Source: Trogon surrucura (Eukaryota; Chordata; Aves; Trogoniformes; Trogonidae). Taken from it: a DNA stretch of 64,000 bases. Shown here one piece after another: positions 22,661-32,772 of the stretch. The stretch is taken from contig CM036619.1 of assembly GCA_020746105.1 (NCBI GenBank), forward strand, positions 645,395 through 709,394, in the 5' to 3' direction. Below the pieces are notes generated by a model that was given only the letters and a program-made list of their open reading frames with translations, searched no databases and was not told the origin of the DNA. Position 1 is the first letter of the stretch. Each line of letters opens with the position of its first letter. A program made the position numbers and the translations under genes.

Positions 22661-25600
22661 CCTGGACGGCTTTGCAGGCTCTGGACGGCTTTGCAGGCTC
22701 TGGATGGGCTTGCGGGCTCTCTCCCAAGGTCCCTGCCCTGCTCCCTTCTCAGGGCACTGCAACACACGCCCGCGGCGCATCGGCATTCCCCACGGCGGAA
22801 CGGGCACGCTTTGGGAAGGAGCCGGCGAGTCAGACACGTGCTTTCCCCTCAACAGAGGAGGGAAAGAGAACAGAAAGCGTCAAATTCAGCAACAGGAATG
22901 CTCGCCCGCTGAGCAGCCAGGGTGATTCGGGAACCTGCTCTGCCTCGCTTGCCCCGGGTGAGCTTGGGGGGGGTCCCTGGCTCAGGGAGGTTACGGCGGG
23001 AGGCACAGCCTGGCAGCCCCCCGGGCTCTGCCTTGGGGTACCCGCGACTTTTGCAGAGGGCAGAGAGTGTTGCGACAGAGCCCCAACCTTCCCGCAGCAT
23101 CCCCAGGGAGAGGCCAAACCCTCCGGGCTGGTGGCAACGCACCTGTCGGGTCCCTCCTCTGCCGGGGTCACCGCCTCCCTCCCCAAACCCCGGGCTCCTC
23201 ACGGCCCTTTGCGGACGTCGGCCGGAGCCGAGCACGCGTGGCCCGACACGCTCGCGGGGGAGATCTGGGAAGCGGCGACCGCAGCCGGCGCGAGTGGGAA
23301 GCCCGGAGCATCTGCCAGGGCCGGGCAGGTTGGGAGGAGCACGCCCAGCCGCACACACGGAGCGAGGAGTTGAAGGAGCTGTCTGCCAGCAGCACATTCT
23401 GCAGGTTTTTCGGTGGTGTGGGGTTGGTTTTTTTTTTCTTCTCCCCCCCTCCTCTCTCTCTCTTGGCTAATCAGCTACTGAAAGAAGAGCTCCCTCAGCC
23501 CGGCCAGCCGCTGAGCCCCCCCCGCCTGGGTCAGCTGCGCTGCGGAGGAGGGAAGTGGGCTTGGAACAGCCGCCGGCTCACCGAGGAGCACTCAACGCGC
23601 CTTCATTCATTATCCACTGACATATGGAATAGTCATTGCGGGAGGAAACAGAACCAAACAAAAGCCCCAAACTGCTTCCTCCCAGCGAGGCCCTGACAGC
23701 CCCGGCAGCTCACGGCCATTCATCTCCGAGCGGTCGAGGGGAAGGGCCGCGGCGGAGCTGGGGGGGCCCGCCGTGGGGACGGGTTCCCCGGCACGGCGGC
23801 CGAACCCCCGCGACGCCGCCCGCCGGGCACCGGGAGAGGGTCCTGCGTGCGACACGGGCTCCCCTAGCCGCCCCGGCCAGGAAACCGATTTATTTTGTTG
23901 TGTCTCTTCTCTGGAGCACACGGCAGAGACCGGCCCGGGCGTCCGGCCAGGCTTCAGCGCCGGCAGCTGCCAAGTGAGCAGGAGCACAGCGAGAAGAAAT
24001 TTAGTCTGTGCTAAACACAGGGGCATAGCAGGTCCGAGCTATTATTCTTTATTAAAGAGCTCCGCAGCCCACGCGGAGGCGGAGGGGAGAGCGTGCAAGC
24101 TCGGCGCTGGCCGCCGGCGGCTGAGTGACAGCCGGCACAGCGGCCGCTCGTCCCGCGGCACCGGTGGCATCGGATAAATTTCCCGAACCACCATCGGTTG
24201 AGGGAGCGACCCCGCTGGCAGCGGGGAGATAGGGCCAGCTGGAGGTTTGCAGGCAAAGAGGGGTGGGGGAGCGCCCCGAGCTGCACCCCCGGTGGTCCTG
24301 GCTGGGGTCTGTGACCGGTTGGGAGAGGGGACAGAGCTGGAGGGGACAGGGACACCTTCCCACGGCAGCACCCGACTGCCGCCGGTGCGACCGAGCGCGA
24401 GGGGCCTATTGCCCGTGAGTGACGTTAGAGCTGCTGCTCTGAAAGAGAACAACGAGACTAGAGGTAACGATCGTGGAGGTGGATACGGTCGGGGAGCACG
24501 AGGCTTAACTGACCCAGAGGCTGCCAAATTTCTTCCCCCCCCTGAGCCCCCAGCAGTGACCGGATGCGCCGCTGCAGCTCATGGCAAAAGCTGGGACCCC
24601 CCTGCCCATCATTTATATAAAAACCCCCATGCACAACTCCATCCATCTAGTAACGTATACAGAAAGGTGGGCAGGAGAGCGAGGCAGGATTGTCCTCGAG
24701 ATGCTGGTTGAGGCCGCACGACGCAGCGAACCCCGGGCTGGGACACCCCGAGGAGGGGCGCCGGCTCTCCCGAAGGCTGGGGCCAAGGACGGCAGCTCCA
24801 GGGGTCCCACCCCAAGCCCACCCCACCGGCCGCCCTGGGCCGGCTCGCCGAGGAGGAACGAAGTCGAGTCCTTGGTGCCCTCCTCGAGAACGACGCGCTC
24901 TCGCGAAGGCTTTAACCGGGGGGTGAGGTGTGACGCAGTGACCAAAATAGGAGGCAATAAAGTAATTTAAAAATACCGAATCCATCGGCAGTAACGAAGT
25001 GTTTTCCCCGCCCTATCCCTGTCCGAGGGGGACGCCGTCCTCCCGGGCTGCAGAGCAAAGCACAAAGCCCCCCGTGTGCGCACCCGGGCCGCAGGAAGCA
25101 GAAGCCTCAGGGTTCTTAAGGCCGAGAGATAAATACAATTACAGAGGGAGGACAGGGGGCTGGGATGGGGGAACAAGGAACAAAGCCACTGGAAGCTGCT
25201 CTGATGTCAACAGGTTCTGAATCAGCGCTCCCCCCACCGGGGCCCTGAAGCAGGACCAGCTGGGGAGAGAGAGAGAGAGAGACCTTGAATTCCTGCATGA
25301 AAGGGGTTTTTTTTTGGTTTTTTTTTCCCTGGGTTATGCTGGAGACATTACACAAGTGTATGTTTTCTATAGTCATATATTTCCCCTCTCTCTAAATCTC
25401 TATTCCAGACCCGGGGGCAGGGGCTGCCGGCAGCTCCAGCGCTAGCCCAGGTGGGCCTCGAACACCCAACCTCCCGAGCCCTCGCCGGACCAGAAAGCAG
25501 AGAGAGGCACCCGCTCCCCTCCGCCGGGACCACGGCAGCAACGGACGCGTCCCTCAGGGCACCGGGAAACACAAATCCGGACCCTGGGAACAGCCAGCGA

Positions 25601-26272
25601 CGCCGAAGAGCTCTCCTGCAGCCGAGGGTCCCGCCTGGAAAACACGGGTCCTCGGTGCCGGGGTGCTGCTCCCTCCCCACGGCTGCCGGGGCTCCTCGCT
25701 GGCAGCGGGCACCTTCACCCGCCCGGCCAGGCAGCGTTTCCCACGCTCGGTTATTTCTCAAGGGTTACGGAGGAGACAGCCTGAAATACCCCACGCCACC
25801 GGCGGCGCCCGGGAGGCTTCCGCGAGCGCTCGTCCAAGCACCCGCTCTCAGGTGACCCCAAACCCCGGCAAGAAGGGCCAGGTCCAAACGCCCCCGCAGG
25901 CCTTGGCAGCCCCTCCGTCCCCGGCCCGGGGCTCCGCCGCAACAGCTGATGGGACGCCAGTCGCGTTAATCGATTCAGCAGACGATTAAGAAAGGCAACG
26001 AAGTTCGTCCGGAACGGCCAAACCCTAGGGGCGTTTTGCTGCCGAGATCCTGCTACCTTCCGCACGGATTCCAACCTCGTGAAACCCGCAGAGGTTCCCT
26101 CCAAGGGCAGGGCAGACCCAGCACGGTGAGGGTAGCCCCACGGGCAAGGCTCAAACACCTTCGGACGGGCTGGAGAAACCTCCTCTCGATGCCAGGCTGA
26201 AAGCTCCAGCTCCGGCCGAGCAAAGACTGAGCTTGTTATAAACAAGTAAAATAAAGTCGCAACAGGTCCTAC
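22661..26272. other. CR1-free BOP1 intron segment next to the exon at 26273
   Basis: About 3.6 kb of unique sequence with high CpG. Features seen: T-run and CTC tract at 23428-23460; a less GC-rich island at about 23600-23650 with TTCATTCATTATCC and an E-box CATATG; a TTTATATAAAA word at 24609-24619; a (GA)n tract at 25265-25281. No open frame resembles a known protein. The long absence of transposons near an exon may reflect selection. Confidence 0.4.
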
Positions 26273-26383
26273 CTCTTCGTCTGAGCTGTCTTCTTCATAC
26301 TCATTCTGAGCGAGCAGACGCTCGTTTTCCTTCAATGAAGAATCATCCTCCAGGACTCTGCTCTTCCTGGGACCCCCGTTGGC
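26273..26383 (-). CDS. BOP1: BOP1 ribosome biogenesis protein, internal exon (EYEEDSSDEE block)
   Basis: The 111-nt minus-strand exon reads 37 codons in phase 0 to 0, beginning ANGGPRKSRVLEDD and ending AQNEYEEDSSDEE. A long T-rich tract and TTTCAG precede it; a GTAGGA donor follows it at 26272. The end matches the vertebrate BOP1 segment EYAEDSSDEE that lies just ahead of the conserved IRNTVGNVPLEWYDD stretch. BOP1 is a nucleolar protein that joins PES1 and WDR12 in the PeBoW complex for 28S and 5.8S rRNA maturation. This piece is the disordered acidic N-terminal region; the BOP1NT and WD40 parts lie beyond the left edge. The next exon was not found in 1-26272. Confidence 0.9.
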
Positions 26384-26935
26384 CTGAAAGGCAGAAAAAA
26401 AAAAACGGTTTATTGAGATCCTGCCGTGCAAATCTTTGCGTTTTTGCGTCGCCTACATCAAGAGACCTTGGCTGGGCGATGAATTACGAAGCTGCCACCA
26501 GCCCCGAGTCTGCTGCTGGGTCTAAGACGGAGAGAAGGAAGGAAAGGACTCACTGAGCAGCGTGCGCTCGGGTTCACCCGGGACTGCAAAGAGAGAGAGT
26601 CAGTCCCCTCTCCTCAGAGGACAGGACTGCATTCGCACTCTCTGCGCCCAAAATTACCTCGCCTCTGCCATCCACCAGAGTTATGTCAAGGCTCTTGGTC
26701 CCTCTTTTCCCCTGGAGCTCAACACCACTGAGATCACGCAAAGACCCAGCCAGGGCAGAAGCTGTAACAACCCAACCTGCAAGGACAGGCAGGATGGGGA
26801 AAGGATTTCCTGGGAATGCAGCTTCCCCTGAGCCCCCGTCAAGCCTGTTGCAACAGGACCGGCCGGGGCCGATGTGCCCGTGAGGCTCCAGGCTCGGGGG
26901 TAACGGCTGCAGCAGAGCATGGAAACAAGAAAAAA
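26384..26935. other. BOP1 intron, unique segment
   Basis: Immediately upstream of the BOP1 exon on its strand. The polypyrimidine tract (A-run 26396-26405 on the plus strand) is part of the acceptor. Otherwise no feature. Confidence 0.5.
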
Positions 26936-27040
26936 ATAAAAATTGTTGGAAAGTTGCTCTGGAGGTCCCTAAGCCAACCTCCTGCCCAACAGCGAGCCAG
27001 CTCTGCAGTTAGGTCAGGGTGCTGGGGACCTGATATAAGG
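26936..27040 (-). mobile_element. Old CR1 LINE, left piece of a split copy
   Basis: TTGGAAAGTTGCTCTGGAGG, CCAACCTCCTGCCCAACAGC and GGTCAGGGTGCTGGGGACCT correspond to the 3' end of an older CR1 in minus orientation. The same element seems to continue at about 27253, after an inserted plus-strand CR1. Confidence 0.7.
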
Positions 27041-27252
27041 TCTATAGACTCGATCTAAGGAGGAAGTTCTTCCCCCTGCGGGTGCTGAGGCGCTGGCACA
27101 GGTTGCCCAGGGAGGTTTGGATGCTCCATCCCTGGAGGTGCCCGAGGCCAGGCTGGAGGGAGCCTTGAGCCACCTGATGCGGTGGGAGATGTCCCTGCCA
27201 GGGCAGGGGCTGGAACGAGATGATCTCTGAGGTCCCTCCCGACCCAAACCAT
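27041..27252 (+). mobile_element. CR1 LINE 3' fragment inserted into an older CR1
   Basis: CTCGATCTAAGGAGGAAGTT, CCTGGAGGTGCCCGAGGCCA and GATGATCTCTGAGGTCCCTC; almost the same as 46470-46680. It sits between two pieces of an older antisense CR1. Confidence 0.9.
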
Positions 27253-27434
27253 TCCACGACCTCGTCCAGCCAAGTTTTCAGCATTTTCAGGGACGGAGAT
27301 CTCGCCACCCCACAGGGTTCTGTCCCAGGGCTCCGCCACTCCCACAGACAAGAACATTTGTGTTCAACCCCAACTTTCCTTGCTGCATCATCCCGGTGCC
27401 CTCGGCTGGACTCGTTCCTGTCTGTCCCCGTGTT
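27253..27434 (-). mobile_element. Old CR1 LINE, right piece of a split copy
   Basis: CCTCGTCCAGCCAAGTTTTC and GGGACGGAGATCTCGCCACC continue the older element from 27040 in CR1 order. It ends near 27430 where another CR1 tail begins. Confidence 0.7.
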
Positions 27435-27672
27435 CACAGAATCGCCCAGACTGGAAAAGAGCTTTAAGGTCATCAGGTCCAACCCTTAACCCAGCGCTGA
27501 CAAGCCCTTGGCTGAACCAGACCCCTCAGTGCTGGGTCTGCCAGACCCTGAAATCCCTCCAGGGACGGGGACTCCCCCCTGCCCTGGGCAACCCCTGCCA
27601 GTGCCCCAGAGCCCTTTCAGCACAGAAATTCTTCCCCACATCCAGCCTGAACCTGCCCTGGAGGAACTGGCA
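27435..27672 (-). mobile_element. CR1 LINE 3' fragment, young subfamily
   Basis: Tail TCACAGAATCGCCCAGACTG, then CCAGCGCTGACAAGCCCTTG and CCAGAGCCCTTTCAGCACAG. It is the same family as 34784-35272 but truncated after the CTGCCCTGGAGGAACTGG block. Confidence 0.93.
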
Positions 27673-27789
27673 GCACAAACACACAGGGGGTTTTTGGGTT
27701 TCTGGTGCCTACCACGACGCTATCGCAAGGGCAGGCTCTTCCCAGCACCAAACTCCAGCAAAGGTCCCACCCACCGATGGGCTCCCCCA

Positions 27790-28195
27790 TCACACGGGGT
27801 CCAGAGAAGGGCCCCAGAGGAGATCCAAGGACTGGGAAGGCTGCCACGTGAGGAGAAGGCTGAGAGAACGAGCTTTGCTCAGCCCGGAGGAAAAAAAAGA
27901 CTGAGGGGAGACGTTATCACCACACTCCAGTACTCAAAGGGTGGCTACAAAGGAGATGGGGACTGCCTTTTTGGAAGGAGTCTCATGGAAAATAGGAGGG
28001 GGAACAGCTGCAAGTCCCTCCTGGGGAGATTCCAACTGGACACAGGAGGAGAATTTGCCACAACAAGGACAATCAGCCACGGGAATCATCGCCCCAGGGA
28101 AGGGTGCAGTCCCAAGGACTGGATGCTTTGAAGAGGGCTGGACAGGGTGCTGGGATGTAGTGCCTAGACCGAGCTTTTCCTGAAAAAGGTTGGAC
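27790..28195 (+). mobile_element. Older CR1 LINE 3' fragment
   Basis: TCCAGAGAAGGGCCCCAGAG, GTGAGGAGAAGGCTGAGAGA, CTGAGGGGAGACGTTATCAC and GGAGATTCCAACTGGACACA mark an older CR1 subfamily. Its 3' end near 28195 (GGTTGGACCCGATGAAGAG) abuts the next CR1. Confidence 0.8.
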
Positions 28196-28765
28196 CCGAT
28201 GAAGAGAGGTCCTCCTGCCCCTCTGCTCTGCCCTGGTGAGACCCCATCTGGGATCTTGTGTCCAGTTCTGGGCCCCTCAGTTCAGGAAAGACAGGGAACT
28301 GCTGGAGAGAGTCCAGCAGAGGGCAACTGGGATGATGGAGGGAGTGGAGCATCTCCCTTATGAGGAAAGGCTGAGGGAGCTGGGGCTCTGCAGCTTGGAG
28401 AAGAGGAGACTGAGGGGTGACCTCATTAATGTTTACAAATATATCAAGGGTGAGTGTCATGAGGATGGAGCCAGGCTCTTCTCGGTGACAACCAATGACA
28501 GGACAAGGGGTAATGGGCTGAAACTGGAACAGAAGAGGTTCCGCTTAAACTCGAGAAGAAACTTCTTCTCAGTGAGGGTGACGGAGCCCTGGCACAGGCT
28601 GCCCAGGGAGGTTGTGGAGTCTCCTTCTCTGGAGACATTCAAGACCCGCCTGGACGCGTTCCTGTGTAGCATTATCGAGGTGTTCCTGCTCTGGCAGGGG
28701 GATTGGACTGGATGATCTTTCGAGGTCCCTTCCAATCCCTGACATTCTATGATTCTATGATCCTT
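28196..28765 (+). mobile_element. CR1 LINE 3' half, well preserved
   Basis: The plus strand keeps about 160 codons of the ORF2 C-terminus without a stop: [80 protein letters not shown] and [21 protein letters not shown] 3' UTR follows, with GATGATCTTTCGAGGTCCCT and terminal ATTCTATGATTCTATGATC. It is one of the youngest-looking copies, though 5'-truncated and so not autonomous. Confidence 0.95.
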
Positions 28766-31700
28766 GAGGTTCCCTCCACCCTGATGTTCTAAGATCCCAC
28801 ACCTGCACGCAGGGTTCCACCACACCTGCACGCAGGGTCCCAGAGCTGTCGGACAAAGTCAGAAGTTACCGTCACGTTTGGGAGCCACGTGTGCATTTGG
28901 GACCTCTTTGGAAGACACTCGGGTAGAGAACGGGGCAGGAACAAGCTGCCGACAGGGCAACGCCGCCGTGACGAAGAGAGTCCCTCCATCCTGTGCCCTA
29001 CGCCCCGTGACAGACCAACCTCACTCCCAGGCAGCTCGGTCATCCCGTGTTTTTTTTTCCAAGCCCGGGCACCTCCCGCCAGGGAGCGGAGCTCGTCCTG
29101 TCACAGGGCCAACGGGCCACGGGTTCTGCTCCTGTCCGAGAGACAACCCCGGGGCACGGGAGTTTATTCCTCGGGCGGGAGTTAATTCCCTCCTCAGACG
29201 AGCACCAGACTTCGCCCACTCGCCGGCCGGCTGTGTGGGTGCCGACCGAGCTGCAGATCCTTCCCTGGAAAAGAGATTCTCTCCGCGCAAGGCTCCGACC
29301 GGGGGTAGGGGGGGGAACGGGGACCCTGGCTAGATCGGCTTTACGGGAGGATTCGGTGAAATAATCGGAAAAACAGCCCCAGAAAAACGTCCCTCGCGGG
29401 AGCAGTAAAATCCACACAGTGTGTGATCACCTTCTGCTGTACGTACGCACCGGCGCAGCTCCCCCGAGCCGCGGGGAGAGGGGTGGGAGAGAGCCTGGAA
29501 AATACTGGGCCGGCAAGAGGATGAGATTACTGCAAAAACAAAAGGCTTTATTAAAAAATTTTTTAAAAAGGGAGATTGGAGATAAGTTTTTTTCCAGGCT
29601 TTTGGCGCTACGAGGGCTTTGGACTTGAGTTTCGATCTTTCCCTCGTTCCCCCCTCCTCCTCTCTCTGCCACCGTGGTGAGGACCCCGCGCTGCAAACCC
29701 GGGCAGGGGGTGGTGGCACAAGCCACCAGCGTCCTCGAGAGCGAGGCTCGTGCCAAGAGGCGGCACAGGGCGGCTCCAGCGCTTCCCCGCCTCGACGCTC
29801 AGCCTCTCGGTCCCCGCGGTCAGGGAGAAAGAACACGCCGCAGGCTCCTCGGGTCCCGAGAGCTGACACAAGCCAGGGTCGGGGCCGGGGTTTTGACAGG
29901 AGATGGCTCCCGGCTGGCACGTCTTCAAACCAGACGCGCCCGGGGATCGGGGATCCAGCGGCAGGGTCAAACCCTCTGGGAAAGCTTCGCCAGGAAAACA
30001 AGACAAACCTCGGCCAGGACCGCAATCACACCCCCGGCCCAGGAGCTAAAGCCCGCCTGGGAGACAGCGAAGGGAGCGCTAAACCCGTTTTCCCCAGGGA
30101 GCAGCCCCTCTGAAGCAGCTCTCCGGGGGCTTCCGGCTAAGCCAGAGGTCCCAGGAGCAGAGGGGCTGGTCCCTGTCCTCCCGGGGCTGCCTGGGGAGGT
30201 TGCGAGGACGGAGCCGCAGCTTCGCCCCCCCAGCAGAAAGGCCGGTTCCACCAGAGGGCGGAAGCGACGCCGAGCGCACCGCAAAACCCCAAAAACCACC
30301 CCAAAACCCCCAAAACCGCCCCAAAAGCCGCCCTGCCAGGGCCGCGGCCAGGCCTCGGACGCACTGGGCACGGCTGGGCGGTGGGGGTCCGGGCTCAGCA
30401 CCCCCAGACCTCGGCTCAGAGGGCAGTCGGGCAGCACCGAGCTGTCGCCAAACCCAATTTCTGGCAGTTTCGGTCGCTGACGAGGAGATCTGGGCTTTTG
30501 ACAGAGCTTGAGAACGGGCTGAGCTGTGACGAGGGGGAGAAGGAAGATTGAAACCTCCCACCGGTGTGGGACCTGTAACCTCCTCCCTCTACAGCTCAGC
30601 CCCTGCTCCCCATGTGCGGACCGGCTGGAGTTCTTCCGCCCCAAACGGACAGGGAGAGGAACCAGGAAAAAAAAAAATTAATCTAAAACTAAAACCCTAA
30701 GCTGGCAGGCAAAAGGGAGAGGGAGATGGTTCTCCTCAGTTGCTCTGCAAAACAAAAAATTAATAATAAAAGTCCCATCACATACCTGATGGCAAAAGAC
30801 AGCAAAGATGCTGCAGAGAGGCAATAGCTGGAGTTAGAAATTAGAGAAAGGAAATGTGTTTGCAGCAGCACAGGCCCCCTGAGGTGTGAAGGAGAACTGA
30901 AGGAGGTTTGCCCACCCCAAAGCTTTCTCATACCCTCCAGCCAGATAAACGTGTGCAACAGAGGACGATGCCTCTGCCCACACCAGTCCTGCTTATTCCC
31001 CCAAACTGCAGCCGCTACGACATCCCCGTCGCGCGGCCTCGGCCAGCCCAGCGAGGCAGGCTGCTTAGCAGCTGCCCGGAGCAGCCGGATGGGTGAGGAA
31101 GTGTCCCCACTGCATCTGCTGGTCCGTAAAATAAGCCTCGGAGCCCCATTAGATCCTCCTTCCCCTCCTCAAACACCACGAGCCACCGGAAGCTGCGTTA
31201 AAACCTCAGGAGCTCCTTTGGCTCCCCTTCCCCGCAGCAAAACCCCCTCGCCTCCCGCCGTCAAGCTCGCAACGCGCTCCCACGCCGTTCCTCCCGGGTT
31301 GTGGAAAAAAGATCAGAAACTCCTGGCTCGCGACTTTCCAGCGGGGAGGAGGAAAGGGCCCTGCGATCCTCAGCTCCGGCGGAGCGGGATTTCCTCAGGG
31401 GAGCTGCAGGAAAAGGGGTGCGGTAGGTGGGTGCTGCTGCAAACACCGAGCTGGCTCTGAGCAGCCGAACGGGCGAGGGGCAGGACGGGCAGCGGCAAGA
31501 GCAGACGCGCCGGCGGGGCTGGAGCCGACGGGTAACAGACCCCCAAGCAGAAGGAGCCCCAGAGCAGGCGGGGGTGGGAGCTGTGGCTGCGGCACAAAAA
31601 GCACCAGTGAGTGTCCTTCGTGCTCAGCAGAGGGGTTGCGAGGTTTTGCTCGGCTTTACCAGGTGCCAGGATGGGCACCCAAGTAGGGAGAGAATTTTGC

Positions 31701-32207
31701 TGCTCAGCACCAAGCCCAGACTTGGCAAAGATCACACAGTTCAGGCAGGAAACAGAAACCAACCAACACAGGCGTCACCTCGTCCTTCGCTAGAGCCAGG
31801 TATCACCACTTGCTCTGTTCACCCCGTGAGGCAAAACACCCAAATGCTCAGTTTCGCAAGTGGAAAAACGACACCGGCAGCATCTACCCTGCGGCAGGGG
31901 TAGAAAAAGGATTCTGCGAGCCACGGTGCGCTCGTGTGGGCTGTTCCCCAGGACCCGTCCTCCCTCACCTCCCCTCGACTCACAGAAACACCGACCTGCA
32001 GCAGCTCCAGCGCCTCTGCACCAACCACCGCCCAGCCGAGGACAGACAACGTGCCGGGCTTGTGAGGAACGCGAAGGTGAAGCCACGTAATTCCTGCTGA
32101 CGAGCAGGGGCTCAGGTCCCGAGAAGCTTCTCGGAGCAGTTAAGCCCAGTGGCAGTTTAAGGGCTTAAACCCTGCGTTTCCCTCGTTATCAGCTGTTGTG
32201 TTTGAAG
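28766..32207. other. BOP1 intron, long CR1-free segment
   Basis: About 3.4 kb of unique sequence. It contains a 19-bp direct repeat (CACACCTGCACGCAGGG, near 28799-28830), an A/T run near 29535-29600, the C4A4-type tract at 30281-30333 and an A-run at 30667-30677. No exon with BOP1-like residues was recognised, although a small one is expected somewhere between 26384 and 40666. Confidence 0.4.
30281..30333 (-). repeat. C4A4-type tract, G-quadruplex candidate on the minus strand
   Basis: The plus strand reads CAAAACCCC / CAAAACCGCCCC units; the minus strand, which is the BOP1 sense strand, therefore has several G3-G5 runs separated by TTTT or GGTTTT spacers. This fits a four-tetrad quadruplex pattern much like ciliate telomere repeats. 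Function unknown. Confidence 0.6.
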
Positions 32208-32772
32208 CCAGCCTGGCAGCCCCAGCCAGCAGGAGCGGGGCAGGGACTGTCCCCCTGTGCTCAGCACCTCCAGCCCCACGCTCAGGGTTGGGCCCCTCCC
32301 CACAAGAAGGACACGGAGGGGCTGGAGCGTGTCCAGAGAAGGGCGACGGAGCTGGGGCAGGGGCTGGAGAGCGAGTGTGGGGAGGAGCGGCCGAGGGAGC
32401 TGGGGCTGCTCGGCTGGAGAAGAGGAGGCTGAGGGGAGACCTTCTGGCTCTCTGCAGCTCCCTGGCAGGAGGGGGCAGCCAGGGGGGGTCGGGCTGGTCA
32501 AGGAACAAGCGATGGGACGAGAGGAAACGGCCTCGGGTTGCTCCAGGGCAGGTTCAGGTTGGACGTGGGGAAGAATTTCCTTACTGTCAGGCGTTGGACC
32601 AGCCTGCCCAGGGAGGGGGTCTAGTCCCCGTCCCTGGAGGGATTTCAGGGTCGGGCAGAGCCAGCGCTGAGGGGTCTGGTTCAGCCGAGGGCTTGTCAGT
32701 GCTGGGTTAAGGGTTGGACCCGATGATCCTGAAGCTCTTTTCCAGTCTGGGCAATTCTGTGGTTCTGAGAGT
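32208..32772 (+). mobile_element. CR1 LINE 3' fragment, young subfamily
   Basis: Sense copy of the subfamily with GAGCGAGTGTGGGGAGGAGC and CGAGAGGAAACGGCCTCGGG. The 3' end has GGTTGGACCCGATGATCCTG and AATTCTGTGGTTCTGAGAG. In the middle it differs from its relatives (TTTCCTTACTGTCAGGCGTT in place of the usual TTTCTGTGCTGAAAGGGCTC), which may be a small conversion tract. Confidence 0.95.

Noticed and set aside
1..26272. SCX (scleraxis) coding exons
   Set aside because: Looked for because of mammalian synteny; no bHLH residues were seen on the plus strand.
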